A stretch of 64,000 nucleotides of DNA from Prolixibacteraceae bacterium (GCA_947475715.1 CANJNY010000002.1:51533-115532); one strand, 5' to 3'; counted from the stretch's first letter, positions 27,727-37,605 are shown. The notes: generated by a model from the sequence alone, not told the origin. Program-made: numbers and translations.

Positions 27727-28935
27727 TTAAGAAAGAGCAGCAATTCCTGATCCAATCAAATTGGCGCTTTCGATATTGGCGATATTCACTTTAATCTTCT
27801 TGTGCCCCATCTCACTAAGCAACTCTTTTAAAGTTGCTTTTACCACTTTATTGTAATCTTTGCAACCTGATACTTCACTCCAGAAGAGGCTTCCTTCAGC
27901 GGTAATCCTGACTTTTTTGATTTTTTTATCATGAGTTGCCAGCAAATCAACTAATCCGGCAAGTGATGCTGCCACTAATTTGGCCGATCTTACATAAATC
28001 GCCTTGGCTACTTTAACGTGTTTTTTCTTTTCCTTATCTGAATTGTTAATTAAGTCAGTAAGTGCTTTTCCATCAGTCGTTTCATCATATCCATCTTCAG
28101 GGAATACTTCTCTGAGGATTTGTCCGATGTACATTCCGGAAACCGCTTTTTCGAAGCGTTGGGAACCTTTATTGTCAGATTTCTCATCGACAGTATCATC
28201 ATATTTGGTCAGATGAGGAGGGTTGAAATTTCCCGATTCCAGATTTACGGGTGTGAGCCCCTCCCAGTTGAGAGCCGGATCGATTTTTGGAATCCGATCG
28301 GCATTGACGAAGGCAGCCATGTTAGTCCCGGTACCTACGATTAAACCGATATAAGCATCAAATTTCGGATTGGTTAAACCGGCAAACAGTGAAGCAACGG
28401 TATCGTTGATCACCTTTATTCCTGTAAATTCTACTTTTCCGTTACTATTCAATACATCAAGAAGAGGCTTTCCTACCGGATTTCCGATCATCTCTTTGAT
28501 ATCCATTCCTTTGGTCCATCTGATCAGTTCGGCATCACCATTTGGCAAACATTCAGCCGGATATGAAAAACAATAGCCGATAGGAGCCTTGGCAGGTAGT
28601 TCGATCTCATTGACAAACTCTGATTGTTTGGCCAGAAGATCCTGCAGCGAAAAGCCGCGGGAAGTTGTCGCTGAAATTTCCAGTCCACTCGCCTTTTCAG
28701 GTGTAATGGTGGCGACACCTCCCGCAAAATTTATTACTGCAGCCCGGTAGTTTGTTCCGCCCCAATCCAAAACAACAGCCTGACCTTCAGCACTTGTTGA
28801 AAGTGGATGGATGTAGGTTGGAATACTTTTTACTTCAGTATTGTCATTCTTAAGGCCATTGTTGATTTTTTCCCCTAGATTTAGGGCAATCTCCTTTAAC
28901 TGTGATGTCTTTAGCTTGAATTCGTTTTTTTTCAT
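27727..28935 (-). CDS. Eukaryotic-type hexokinase
   Basis: A 402-residue cytoplasmic sugar kinase phosphorylating glucose or other hexoses. The phosphate-1 loop is VVLDWGGTNYRAAV near 54. KVINDTVASLFAG carries the likely catalytic Asp near 187, and GLIVGTGTNMAAF near 205 is the second nucleotide loop. Two-lobed hexokinases of this length are common in Bacteroidota and are distinct from ROK glucokinases. Probably feeds glycolysis. A TATCTTTG box sits upstream at 29059-29066. Confidence 0.9.
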   Translation of the reverse strand: MKKNEFKLKTSQLKEIALNLGEKINNGLKNDNTEVKSIPTYIHPLSTSAEGQAVVLDWGGTNYRAAVINFAGGVATITPEKASGLEISATTSRGFSLQDLLAKQSEFVNEIELPAKAPIGYCFSYPAECLPNGDAELIRWTKGMDIKEMIGNPVGKPLLDVLNSNGKVEFTGIKVINDTVASLFAGLTNPKFDAYIGLIVGTGTNMAAFVNADRIPKIDPALNWEGLTPVNLESGNFNPPHLTKYDDTVDEKSDNKGSQRFEKAVSGMYIGQILREVFPEDGYDETTDGKALTDLINNSDKEKKKHVKVAKAIYVRSAKLVAASLAGLVDLLATHDKKIKKVRITAEGSLFWSEVSGCKDYNKVVKATLKELLSEMGHKKIKVNIANIESANLIGSGIAALS

Positions 28936-29058
28936 CTGTTTATAATTTGATTTTTATTTGCCAGATGGAACTCGCCAACCGATTGCTTATCCTTGCGTGG
29001 GATAAAATATTCCTTGTGGCTCGTTTCATTATACCGGATTAAATTTTTTCTGTTTAGT

Positions 29059-29066
29059 CAAAGATA
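29059..29066 (-). promoter_or_regulatory. Likely hexokinase promoter -7 box
   Basis: TATCTTTG on the minus strand, about 120 bases before the ATG at 28935. No good -33 box was found. Confidence 0.4.
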
Positions 29067-29089
29067 TTAAAAAGGATTGATAAAGTGAT

Positions 29090-29599
29090 TTATTTCTTCC
29101 TGATATTTATTATCGCCTTCCAAATTTCCAGTTTCTCTTCCCATTTTTTCGCATGAGCCGCACTAGTTGATGGCATTACCTGTTTTGAAAGGGTAACTTC
29201 CGGGAAATATTTTCTAAAATAGTTCTCAGCTCCCTTGCCATTGAAAAAAATATGCGAGATATCTGGATGGGATAAAAGAAAATCAGTGATATTGTTGGGG
29301 TATTCGGTGCGGATATCGGTATCAAGAGATGAACGCCTGGTACATCTTTCCAATACATCCCAAAGGGCGACCCCATTTATTAAAAGCATCTCCCTTCGGA
29401 TCAAATAATCTGTTGAATAGGGAAGGTTAAAAAGGGTAAACATAATTTTCCAGAATACGTTTTGAGGGTGAGCATAATACGAACTCATTTTAAGCGATTC
29501 TTTTCCAGGCATTGTACCCAGGATGAGTACCTTACTTTGAAAGTTGGCTATTGGTTCAAAAGAATAAATGGGTAAATCTGTCAACTCCGTTTTTTTCAT
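29090..29599 (-). CDS. Uracil-DNA-glycosylase-family DNA repair enzyme (Mug/hypoxanthine type)
   Basis: A 169-residue base-excision enzyme. VLILGTMPGKESLKMSSYYA near residue 25 and HPQNVFWKIMFTL form the catalytic region of the hypoxanthine/Mug-like subgroup, and HIFFNGKGAENYF near 112 and VMPSTSAAHA near 140 are later family motifs. It likely removes hypoxanthine or mismatched uracil. A TATCTTTG box (29642-29649) lies 43 bases upstream. Confidence 0.85.
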   Translation of the reverse strand: MKKTELTDLPIYSFEPIANFQSKVLILGTMPGKESLKMSSYYAHPQNVFWKIMFTLFNLPYSTDYLIRREMLLINGVALWDVLERCTRRSSLDTDIRTEYPNNITDFLLSHPDISHIFFNGKGAENYFRKYFPEVTLSKQVMPSTSAAHAKKWEEKLEIWKAIINIRKK

Positions 29600-29641
29600 T
29601 GAATTAGTATAAAAATGGGTCGTTAACCCTTATGCTAAGGT

Positions 29642-29649
29642 CAAAGATA
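29642..29649 (-). promoter_or_regulatory. Likely promoter -7 box of the Mug-type gene
   Basis: TATCTTTG on the minus strand, about 40 bases before the ATG at 29599. Confidence 0.4.
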
Positions 29650-29703
29650 CGGCTTAAGCTGAAAAGATAATTCTTAAAACCTTCAGAACCTGCTGATTTT
29701 ATT

Positions 29704-29711
29704 TAATTTTG
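29704..29711 (+). promoter_or_regulatory. Likely rbfA promoter -7 box
   Basis: TAATTTTG on the plus strand, about 18 bases before the rbfA ATG (29730), so the leader would be very short. Confidence 0.4.
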
Positions 29712-29729
29712 CATTAAATAAGAGTTAAA

Positions 29730-30071
29730 ATGGAACAATATTCAACAAGACAAAATAAGATCGGAAGGTTAATTCAAAAGGAGTTGAGCGAACTTTTACG
29801 ACGTGATACCAATATTTTAGCAAAAGGGAGGATTCTTTCTCTAACCATTGTGAGGGTTACACGCGATATTTCGCAGGCCAAATGCTACCTCAGTATCTTC
29901 CCTTCAGCTGGTGCTGAACAGGTACTTGCAGATATTAAACTTCATAAAAGTAAATTGAGAGGCGAGCTTGGAAATATTGTCCGGTTCCAGTTGCGGCATG
30001 TTCCCGAACTTGAATTTTACCTGGATGACAGTCTCGATTATATCGAAAAGATTGATAAGCTTTTGCATTAA
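29730..30071 (+). CDS. rbfA: 30S ribosome-binding factor A
   Basis: A 113-residue KH-fold factor for late 30S maturation. The N-terminal RQNKIGRLIQKELSELLRRD, the central LTIVRVTRDISQAKCYLSIF and the C-terminal VRFQLRHVPELEFYLDDSLD are typical of the family. Length is normal. The following permease gene is in the same direction. Confidence 0.95.
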   Translation: MEQYSTRQNKIGRLIQKELSELLRRDTNILAKGRILSLTIVRVTRDISQAKCYLSIFPSAGAEQVLADIKLHKSKLRGELGNIVRFQLRHVPELEFYLDDSLDYIEKIDKLLH

Positions 30072-30107
30072 AATATTTCCGATAAACTTACCCGTTATTG
30101 CCTAAGA

Positions 30108-31334
30108 TTGAACCTCTCGTTTTACATAGCAAAAAGATATCTTCTCTCCAAAAAGAGAACCAATCTTATTAATATCATTTCGGCTATTTCGGCTGCCGGC
30201 ATGGCCATTGGAACGATTGGACTGATTATCGGATTATCAGGCTTTAATGGTTTTGACAGCCTGATAAAATCACTTTTTTCATCCTTTGATGCCGATTTGA
30301 AAATAACTCTGGTTGAGGGCAAGAGTTTTAATGCTCAAAATCAAGAGTTTATAGATATTCGAAAGCTAAAAGAGGTGTTGTTTTTTTCCGAGATTGTCGA
30401 AGATAATGCGCTGCTTAGATACGAAAACCGGCAGGTGCTTGCAACGATAAAAGGGGTAAGTGATGAATTCAGCCAAATGACAGGGCTTGACACCATGATT
30501 GTTGAGGGATCCTTTAAACTTAAAGAGGAGGATAAACAATATGCTATTCTGGGACAAGGGGTTGCCTATTATCTTTCGGCAAGTCTTAACCTGATGAATC
30601 CGATTAATATTTATGTCCCTCAAAAGGGGAGGAGGACAACGAATTCTGTTGCGGGCGGTTTTAACCAGGGCTTTATCTATCCTTCCGGGATTTTTTCGGT
30701 TCAGCAGGAACTGGATTCAAAATATATGATTGTTCCGATCTCATTTGCCCGTGATCTATTTGAAATGGCAGGCAAGGTTAATTCAGTGGAGCTGAAATTG
30801 CGCGAGGGAACTTCAGTAAAGAAGATTCAGGAGGAGATCGCCTCTAAACTGGGTAACCGCTTTATTGTTAAGAACCGTTATCAGCAGCACGACTATCTGT
30901 ATAAAACCATGCAGGGGGAGAAATATGCAGTATATCTTATACTTATCCTTATTTTGATCATTGCATCGTTTAACATTGTTGGGTCGCTTACCATGTTAAT
31001 CATTGACAAGAAAGAGGATATTTCAATTTTGCAGAGTATGGGTGCAGACCGGACACTGATTCGTAATATTTTCCTGTTCGAAGGGTGGTCTGTTTCTCTG
31101 GTGGGAGCTGTAATGGGAACATTTATTGGAATTGCCATTTGCCAGATACAGATTACCTATGGATTGGTCAAACTTCAGGGAGGGGGTTCATTTATTATTG
31201 ATGCTTATCCGATGAAAATTATCCCGCTCGATATCCTGATGATATTTTGTTCTGTAGTATTTATCGGATTCGTGGCTGCATGGTTGCCCGTAAGGTATAT
31301 TTCGGGAAAGTTTCTTAACGAAGAGGCGCATTAA
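30108..31334 (+). CDS. LolC/FtsX-type ABC transporter permease
   Basis: A 408-residue inner-membrane permease with four membrane segments: one near the N-terminus (NIISAISAAGMAIGTIGL), and three after residue 275 (LILILILIIASFNIVGSL, VSLVGAVMGTFIGIAICQ, IIPLDILMIFCSVVFIGFV). Between them is a MacB-like periplasmic domain. It starts with TTG at 30108 (TTG AAC CTC), the only start compatible with the canonical MNLSFYIAKRYLLSKK opening. Likely lipoprotein release or an uncharacterised export function. No ATPase gene adjoins it. Confidence 0.88.
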   Translation: MNLSFYIAKRYLLSKKRTNLINIISAISAAGMAIGTIGLIIGLSGFNGFDSLIKSLFSSFDADLKITLVEGKSFNAQNQEFIDIRKLKEVLFFSEIVEDNALLRYENRQVLATIKGVSDEFSQMTGLDTMIVEGSFKLKEEDKQYAILGQGVAYYLSASLNLMNPINIYVPQKGRRTTNSVAGGFNQGFIYPSGIFSVQQELDSKYMIVPISFARDLFEMAGKVNSVELKLREGTSVKKIQEEIASKLGNRFIVKNRYQQHDYLYKTMQGEKYAVYLILILILIIASFNIVGSLTMLIIDKKEDISILQSMGADRTLIRNIFLFEGWSVSLVGAVMGTFIGIAICQIQITYGLVKLQGGGSFIIDAYPMKIIPLDILMIFCSVVFIGFVAAWLPVRYISGKFLNEEAH

Positions 31335-31363
31335 ACTATTCACCGCAAGAGGCCTGGATTGAG

Positions 31364-31500
31364 TGGCGGCTGGCAATTGGCAATTGGTGGCTGGCGAATT
31401 GCAACTGGCAGCTGGGTCATTACTTTTTTGTTTCTGAGTAGGATTAAAGGATTTCGGTTAAGATAATACAGCCAGCAGCGAGTTGCCAGCAGCCAGTAGC
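31364..31500. repeat. Inverted-repeat element, copy B
   Basis: GGCGGCTGGCAATTGGC at the left and GAGTTGCCAGCAGCCAG at the right bracket about 50 bases of AT-rich sequence (GGTTAAGA near 31457). It resembles copies at 15658-15770 and 36297-36423. No ORF. Confidence 0.6.
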
Positions 31501-31542
31501 TTTCGTATAAGTCACATTTTCAATCAATACCGATTAGGTTTC

Positions 31543-32223
31543 TTACTCTGTTTCAATAAATTGGAATCCGATACCCCTTACGGTTTCCAGAAATTCTCCT
31601 TCACAATAATCCGAGAGTTTTTTACGCAGGTTCTTGATGTGGACATCAATATAATTCGAATTGTAATTTTCTTCTATGATGTCACCCCAGATATGTTCGG
31701 AGATTTGAAGACGGGTTACTACCCTGTTCTTATTGAGGATAAGAAAGCTTAAGATATCATATTCCTTTCGGGTGAGCGATATCAGAGTTCCACCCGAAGA
31801 GACGATTCGCTTGTCCAGATCGATTTCGAGTTTATTAATTGTTATAATATTGGCACGAATTCCATGTTTACGTCTCATCACCGCCATGATGCGTGATTTT
31901 AGTTCGAGTAGCGAAAATGGTTTGGGTAAATAGTCGTCAGCTCCAACATTAAGACCTTTTATACGATCCTCCAAAGCGCTTCTTGCAGATAGAATTATCA
32001 CTGCAATATTGCTATGGTTTGCGATCGACTCTTTGAGCAGATCAATCCCGTCATAATCGGGTAATCCCAGATCCAGAAGTAAGAGGTCGTAATTATTCGA
32101 GAAAAGTTTGTCGGATGCGATCCTTCCGGTATGTGCCTCTTCACATGAAAATCCCTCCTTCTCAAGATAGCTTCTCACCTCTTTGGAAAGTGGAATCTCA
32201 TCTTCAACAATTAAAACATGCAT
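31543..32223 (-). CDS. OmpR-family response regulator
   Basis: A 226-residue two-component regulator. The receiver domain (about 1-120) has MHVLIVEDEIPLS and the phosphorylation site in LLLLDLGLPDYDG. A winged-helix DNA-binding domain follows with LTRKEYDILSFLILN and ISEHIWGD, and ends in RGIGFQFIE. It is divergent from the sensor kinase, and the promoter between them is likely shared. Target genes unknown. Confidence 0.95.
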   Translation of the reverse strand: MHVLIVEDEIPLSKEVRSYLEKEGFSCEEAHTGRIASDKLFSNNYDLLLLDLGLPDYDGIDLLKESIANHSNIAVIILSARSALEDRIKGLNVGADDYLPKPFSLLELKSRIMAVMRRKHGIRANIITINKLEIDLDKRIVSSGGTLISLTRKEYDILSFLILNKNRVVTRLQISEHIWGDIIEENYNSNYIDVHIKNLRKKLSDYCEGEFLETVRGIGFQFIETE

Positions 32224-32337
32224 TCTTCAAAATTTTATTGGAAGTTGATTCATCAAACCTACATGAAAAAACTGAGATCTCACACTTATTTTAAAATCGA
32301 TAACGTATTTTTATACTTTCATTAAATTTAATAATTT

Positions 32338-33687
32338 ATGATGAGACTTGAATTGAAGCTCGCCTTAATTGGAGCGCTTTCCAAAATAATGATCTTTTTT
32401 ATTCTGCTGATCCTGATGCAACAGGTTATTGACAAGCAAGCGATAAAACAGACTGATCGCGACCTGATAAAGATGAAAGATAAAACAATGGCGATTGTTG
32501 CCAAAATCGGGATAAACTCTTTTCTGAATATTGAAAAAGACAGTGTTTATGCAAGTTATAACATGCTAAAAGATGAATATATTACGATCGACCTGGATGC
32601 TAAGGCCAATTTAGGAAAGCTCGTATTTTCGGATGAAGCCAGAGAAATTGAAGGGGAAAATTTTGATTTTCGCATTCTCAATTATGGTTTTAAAATCAAT
32701 GAGCAATACTACATTCTGGAGGTTGGTAAGAACATACAGTTGATTAATTCGCTGAATAAAATGATGAAAAACATCTCCATTATCATCATTTTAGTTGTGC
32801 TTTTGATTACAATTATGTTTGATGTAGGAATTAATAAATATCTTCTGAACCCTTTGAATAAAATGATTATCCGGAAATTAAAGACAATCACAAATCCCGA
32901 GACATTTGATTATTCGGAGCTTAAAAGTTCAACATCAGATTTTGTTTATCTTAATAATGCGCTCAATGAATTGATGCATAAGGTTACCACAATTCTGAAA
33001 AACCAGCAAAAGTTTACTGCAGATGTCTCTCATGAACTATTCACCCCTATCTCAATCATGCAAACCAAACTTGAGAACCTGCTCACCTCCGGAAATTTGC
33101 CTGAAAAATTTGTCACACACATAATTGATCAGCAGAATAATCTGAACCGGTTACAGCAAATTATTAAGGCGCTGCTTTTAATAGCCCGAATCGAGAATGA
33201 TCAATTTTCAAAAAATGAGACAATTAAATTTGCAGAACTGGTTGAAGAGATACTTCTTAATATCGAAGATCGGGCAGAGATTAGAAATATTACGATTGAA
33301 AACCTGGTTCATCCAAACGATACATTGCCCAATATCAACAAATCCCTGATTTATATTATGATGTTTAATCTGGTTTCCAATGCAATTAAATATAACAGAG
33401 AGGGGGGAAGGATTCGGATTATCTGCTTTGAAACGGGGAACAGATTTTGTATCGAGGTTATTGATAATGGGATAGGCATTGATCGTGATCACATTTCCAA
33501 TATTTTTAATCGTTTTAAAAGGGCAGATCCAAACTCAGGCGAGGGATATGGGTTAGGTCTATCCATCGTAAGTAGTATTGTGAGTTTTCATAATGGAACC
33601 ATTGAAGTGCAATCGGAAAAGGGGAAGGGATCAACCTTTAAGATTCAATTGCCGTTAATAAATGTTAAAATAAATTCAATTGGATAA
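32338..33687 (+). CDS. Sensor histidine kinase, HAMP-less QseC-like
   Basis: A 449-residue inner-membrane kinase. A first helix (about 9-28), a periplasmic domain of some 110 residues, and a second helix (about 141-165) are followed by the phospho-acceptor region FTADVSHELFTPISIM, N box NLVSNAIKYN, G1 DNGIGIDRDHI and G2 GYGLGLSIV. The usual SHELRTP reads SHELFTP, with Phe for Arg. It probably pairs with the divergent OmpR-type regulator. Signal unknown. Confidence 0.93.
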   Translation: MMRLELKLALIGALSKIMIFFILLILMQQVIDKQAIKQTDRDLIKMKDKTMAIVAKIGINSFLNIEKDSVYASYNMLKDEYITIDLDAKANLGKLVFSDEAREIEGENFDFRILNYGFKINEQYYILEVGKNIQLINSLNKMMKNISIIIILVVLLITIMFDVGINKYLLNPLNKMIIRKLKTITNPETFDYSELKSSTSDFVYLNNALNELMHKVTTILKNQQKFTADVSHELFTPISIMQTKLENLLTSGNLPEKFVTHIIDQQNNLNRLQQIIKALLLIARIENDQFSKNETIKFAELVEEILLNIEDRAEIRNITIENLVHPNDTLPNINKSLIYIMMFNLVSNAIKYNREGGRIRIICFETGNRFCIEVIDNGIGIDRDHISNIFNRFKRADPNSGEGYGLGLSIVSSIVSFHNGTIEVQSEKGKGSTFKIQLPLINVKINSIG

Positions 33688-33771
33688 ATCTTCATGATTC
33701 CTTCATGATCGCAGAAATACATTTGATGCGTAAACAATATTAAAATTCACAAATATTTAAAATTCTCTATT

Positions 33772-33984
33772 ATGAAAAAGGTAATCGCATTATTAAGTTT
33801 TGTATTTGTATTAGGCATGATCTCTGTTAATGCTAAGGATGCTAAGAAAGGTGCTATAAAAGCTCCTGCTAAAACTGAAGCTGCTAAGCCAGCCGCTAAG
33901 CCAGCTGCACCTGCTGCTGCTGCAAAGCCAGCTGCAAAACCAGCAAAAAAAGCTGCAAAAAAAGTTGCTCCAGCAAAAAAATAA
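33772..33984 (+). CDS. Small exported Ala/Lys/Pro-rich protein
   Basis: A 70-residue protein. The signal peptide MKKVIALLSFVFVLGMISVN is followed by about 48 residues of low-complexity Ala, Pro and Lys (AKPAAKPAAPAAAAKPAAKP and then KKAAKKVAPAKK). This resembles histone H1-like tails, but the signal peptide points to the periplasm or outside. Function unknown. A terminator follows at 34001. Confidence 0.65.
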   Translation: MKKVIALLSFVFVLGMISVNAKDAKKGAIKAPAKTEAAKPAAKPAAPAAAAKPAAKPAKKAAKKVAPAKK

Positions 33985-34000
33985 GCAGCAATAAATTATA

Positions 34001-34033
34001 AAAAAACCGCAGATTAACTTCTGCGGTTTTTTT
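34001..34033. terminator. Bidirectional rho-independent terminator
   Basis: AAAACCGCAG and CTGCGGTTTT form a 10-base-pair stem with an ATTAACTT loop; T and A tracts on both sides serve the exported small gene and, less directly, metG. Confidence 0.9.
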
Positions 34034-34089
34034 GTGACTTAAAGTTTTTCGGATCCCGGTTTCAGAGTTATCCTAAGTGGGAAAATTGG

Positions 34090-36126
34090 TTATCTGATTT
34101 CGGATCCCTCTTTGATTTTATTTTCAGCTGTTACGAACACTAATGCCCCGTCACCATTTTCAGCCATAAGAATCATTCCCTGTGATTCGATTCCTTTGAG
34201 AATTTTAGGAGCCAGATTAACTAAAATTGAAACCTGTTGTCCGATAATTTTTTCCGGTTCAAAGTATTCTGCAATTCCTGAAACTACGGTTCGTTTATCG
34301 ATACCGGTATCGATGGTGAGTTTCAGTAATTTTTTAGTTTTAGCAACTTTCTCGGCGGCTATAATTGTCCCGATACGGATATCCAGTTTTGCAAAATCTT
34401 CATATTCAATATTATCCTTTGGCGGGTTAACCTCTGCCTGTTCAAGTTCATTGACTTTTTTTGTCGCTAACAGTTTATCTACCTGCGCTTGAATTGCTTC
34501 ATCTTCGATTTTTTCAAAGAGAAGTTCAGGTGTTTTTATTTTATGACCACCTTTGATCAGATCGGTACGGCCCAGCTGGTGCCAGTCCAATTTCTCAAAG
34601 TTCATAAATCCACGTAGTTTATCGGTAGTAAAAGGGAGAAATGGTTCAAAGACGATCGTGAGATTGGCAGTGATCTGAAGTGCAGTATTCATAATTGTTT
34701 TTACACGTTCAGGATCTGTTTTGACAACCTTCCAGGGTTCCATATCGGCAAGGTACTTATTCCCAAGACGTGCCAGTTCCATTGCGCTTTTTAAGCCTTC
34801 ACGGAAATGGTAAGTATCGATTGATTTCTCAACCTCTTTTTTAAGATTCCCTATTTCATTAAGTGTTTGCTGATCATATTCTGTTAATTCTCCTGCTTCC
34901 GGGACAATCCCATCATAATACTTGTCTGTTAGGACTAACGCACGATTCACAAAATTTCCAAAGATGGCTACCAGCTCGCTGTTATTTCTGGTTTGAAAAT
35001 CTTTCCACGTAAAGTCGTTATCTTTAGTTTCGGGTGCGTTAGCTGTGAGGGTGTATTTCAGCACATCTTCCTTTCCAGGGAAATCTTCGAGGTATTCGTG
35101 CAGCCACACTGCCCAGTTACGCGAGGTTGAAATCTTGTCGCCTTCCAGGTTGAGGAATTCATTGGCAGGTACATTTTCGGGTAAAATATATGATCCTTCA
35201 GCTTTTAATACTACGGGAAATATGATGCAATGAAACACGATATTATCTTTTCCGATAAAATGAACAAGCTTTGTTTCAGGATCTTTCCACCATTTTGTCC
35301 AATCAGGGGTCCATTCTTTTGTCGCTGAAATATAACCTATCGGTGCATCAAACCAGACATAGAGCACTTTACCCTCTCCTCCTTCAACCGGAACCGGAAT
35401 TCCCCAGTCAAGGTCGCGGGTTACCGCACGTGGATTTAGTCCCCCGTCAATCCACGACTTACATTGTCCGTAAACGTTTGGTTTCCATTCCTTGTGCTCC
35501 TCCAGAATCCATTCGCGAAGCCAGGGTTCATACTGGTCGAGTGGTAAAAACCAGTGTTTGGTCTGTCTCATTACCGGTTTATTTCCACTAAGTACAGATT
35601 TTGGGTCGATCAGATCGGTCGCATTAAGGGTACTTCCACAACTTTCGCATTGATCGCCGTAAGCTTTTTCATAATTACATTTCGGACAAGTGCCTGTAAT
35701 ATAACGGTCGGCCAAAAATTGTTTAGCCTCTTCATCGAAAAATTGTTCAGAAGTTTGCTCGATAAATGCCCCTTTATCATGAAGTGTTTTGAATATTTCG
35801 GAGGCTGTTTCGTGGTGAATTTTTGCGCTTGTGCGTGAATAAACATCAAATGAAATTCCGAATTTTTCAAACGAATCTTTGATCATTCCATGATATTTGT
35901 CAACCACATCCTGAGGTGTAATCCCCTCTTTTTTAGCTTTTAGCGTGATTGGAACTCCATGTTCATCGGAACCACCGATAAAGGCAACCTCTTCACCCTT
36001 GAGTCGCAGGTACCGGGCATAAATATCTGCCGGAACATACACACCTGCAAGATGGCCAATATGAACAGGGCCGTTAGCATAAGGCAAAGCTGATGTAATC
36101 AGCGTTCGTTTAAAATTCTTCATCAA
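34090..36126 (-). CDS. metG: Methionyl-tRNA synthetase
   Basis: A 678-residue class I synthetase charging tRNA-Met in the cytoplasm. It has the HIGH motif ([10 protein letters not shown]), a zinc-knuckle region ([17 protein letters not shown], about 144-160), and KMSKS as KISTSRNW, a Bacteroidota-typical variant. A C-terminal tRNA-binding OB domain begins with [19 protein letters not shown] (about 585) and ends at [11 protein letters not shown]. Length is normal for the MetG with fused domain. Confidence 0.98.
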   Translation of the reverse strand: MMKNFKRTLITSALPYANGPVHIGHLAGVYVPADIYARYLRLKGEEVAFIGGSDEHGVPITLKAKKEGITPQDVVDKYHGMIKDSFEKFGISFDVYSRTSAKIHHETASEIFKTLHDKGAFIEQTSEQFFDEEAKQFLADRYITGTCPKCNYEKAYGDQCESCGSTLNATDLIDPKSVLSGNKPVMRQTKHWFLPLDQYEPWLREWILEEHKEWKPNVYGQCKSWIDGGLNPRAVTRDLDWGIPVPVEGGEGKVLYVWFDAPIGYISATKEWTPDWTKWWKDPETKLVHFIGKDNIVFHCIIFPVVLKAEGSYILPENVPANEFLNLEGDKISTSRNWAVWLHEYLEDFPGKEDVLKYTLTANAPETKDNDFTWKDFQTRNNSELVAIFGNFVNRALVLTDKYYDGIVPEAGELTEYDQQTLNEIGNLKKEVEKSIDTYHFREGLKSAMELARLGNKYLADMEPWKVVKTDPERVKTIMNTALQITANLTIVFEPFLPFTTDKLRGFMNFEKLDWHQLGRTDLIKGGHKIKTPELLFEKIEDEAIQAQVDKLLATKKVNELEQAEVNPPKDNIEYEDFAKLDIRIGTIIAAEKVAKTKKLLKLTIDTGIDKRTVVSGIAEYFEPEKIIGQQVSILVNLAPKILKGIESQGMILMAENGDGALVFVTAENKIKEGSEIR

Positions 36127-36165
36127 AAGTAAAATTCTTTAAAAATTGTACCGGAAATTGAGATG

Positions 36166-36197
36166 CAAAGATAATACTAACCTGAACAAGAATCAAA
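36166..36197 (-). promoter_or_regulatory. metG promoter
   Basis: TTTG (36194-36197), 20 bases, TATCTTTG (36166-36173) on the minus strand, an excellent phylum-type promoter. Transcription would start about 35 bases before the metG ATG. Confidence 0.75.
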
Positions 36198-36296
36198 CTA
36201 AGGTGAAAGTTAGATACCACGCAGAGAATGGGTGATTGAAAAGGGAGAATAATTTTGAAGGTTTGGTGTAGGCGAATATTTTTTTTTAATGCTTCC

Positions 36297-36423
36297 GGCA
36301 ATTGGCAACTGGCAGCTGGCGGATTTTCGATTGGAGAAATAAACCTCTTTCAGAAGGTTAAGAATAAAAGTCAAATAGCCATTGGCATTTAAGCTGCCCG
36401 CTAGTTGCCAGTAGCCAGCCGCG
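36297..36423. repeat. Inverted-repeat element, copy C
   Basis: GGCAATTGGCAACTGGC at the left and TAGTTGCCAGTAGCCAG at the right enclose about 85 bases. The spacer includes GGTTAAGAATAAAAG, shared in part with copy B at 31364-31500. It is between metG and the AraC gene; no ORF. Confidence 0.6.
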
Positions 36424-36476
36424 AATCTTTAAATCTTTCCTACCCATACGATTCCCTACAGTGCCTTCATTCACCA

Positions 36477-37508
36477 TTAACTATTCACCATTAATCTATA
36501 TGTCAGCGGTGTTTTACCGAAGTGTTTTTTGAATACACTTGTAAAGTACTGAGCACTTGAGAATCCACACTCAAATGCAATCTCGGTTGCAGTACTGCCT
36601 GCTTGGATTTTTAATCTTTTGGCGGCTTCAGCAAGACGAATTTTATTGATATAAACTATTGGTGTACAGTTGCTTATTTCGACACAATATTGGGTAAACC
36701 GGGTGGTTCCCAGATTGCAGTAAGCTGCCATACCAGGTAATGTCCACGGTTCGTGGAAGTGATCTTCGAGTGATTTTAAAAAAAGTTTGACAGTCCGGCG
36801 CGATTCAATGAGCTCCTCATCAAGTAAGATTTTCCCCTCTTTAAAATGTTCGAGCAGTGCAATCAGCAGCGAATTAATCAGGACCCTGAGTTTTGATTCA
36901 TAATCTTTCTCTCCCCCTTCTTTGATTACCTTTCCGATTCGGACAAAACAATCTTTGAGTTCATGACTTGCCTTCCAAACGGGTTGTTCATTCTGCCTGA
37001 AATAAAGGGTTAACTTTTCAAGATCTTTAGGATTTAGAATCACCCAATTGGGCCAGCTCCATTCCTGATGAGGGTGACGCACCCCGACATCAAGAATTAC
37101 CCAGTGCAGTTTACTCAGTTCAACATTTGGATTTCCCAGTTTGTGACTGATCCATGGACGGGTGATTGTCAGGTGGTTTGGATCAAGATTGTATTTTTCA
37201 TCACCCAGAAAGAAGGTGAGATCGCCCGATTCGAGGTAGCAGATTTCGATCCCTTCATTGGTATGCCATTCGAGGCCCCAATTCTGAAGTTTCCGGATAT
37301 TCCAGTATCCGATACTTTTAATTCCTGTTAACTCTGATTTTGCAAGTCTTTGGCCCGGATAGGAGTCACGCGCAAGAGTGGTCAGTTCCATTTCACCGGA
37401 GTCAGCCGCCAACTTTACCGGACTGCAGGTATCTGCTTTTAGAGATAACCTGCCACTTGTATCATAGAATTTGGCCCTTTTCTCCATACCGGATATAAAA
37501 TTTTTCAC
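36477..37508 (-). CDS. AraC-family transcriptional regulator
   Basis: A 343-residue regulator. The N-terminal half has cupin-like sequence (WHTNEGIEICYLESGDLTFF near 90). The C-terminal AraC helix-turn-helix pair has TLPGMAAYCNLGTTRFTQYC, and EIAFECGFSSAQYFTSVFKK is the second helix-turn-helix. It is divergent from the sugar isomerase operon and likely controls it. A second start (MEKRAKF, eight codons later) is possible. Confidence 0.93.
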   Translation of the reverse strand: MKNFISGMEKRAKFYDTSGRLSLKADTCSPVKLAADSGEMELTTLARDSYPGQRLAKSELTGIKSIGYWNIRKLQNWGLEWHTNEGIEICYLESGDLTFFLGDEKYNLDPNHLTITRPWISHKLGNPNVELSKLHWVILDVGVRHPHQEWSWPNWVILNPKDLEKLTLYFRQNEQPVWKASHELKDCFVRIGKVIKEGGEKDYESKLRVLINSLLIALLEHFKEGKILLDEELIESRRTVKLFLKSLEDHFHEPWTLPGMAAYCNLGTTRFTQYCVEISNCTPIVYINKIRLAEAAKRLKIQAGSTATEIAFECGFSSAQYFTSVFKKHFGKTPLTYRLMVNS

Positions 37509-37580
37509 TGAAAGATTTTGAACAACTCTTTGGGTAAACCCGAATACCTTTACCTCTACTGACTGGTTACCGCTTGATTA

Positions 37581-37588
37581 CAAATATA
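37581..37588 (-). promoter_or_regulatory. Likely AraC gene promoter -7 box
   Basis: TATATTTG on the minus strand, about 75 bases before the ATG at 37508. It overlaps the leader of the divergent isomerase gene (37606). A TTTG-type -33 was not clear. Confidence 0.4.
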
Positions 37589-37605
37589 AATAAAACAAGT
37601 ATACG

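Noticed and set aside
36110..36301. A 63-residue minus ORF upstream of metG
   Set aside because: It overlaps the metG start and promoter and lacks protein character.
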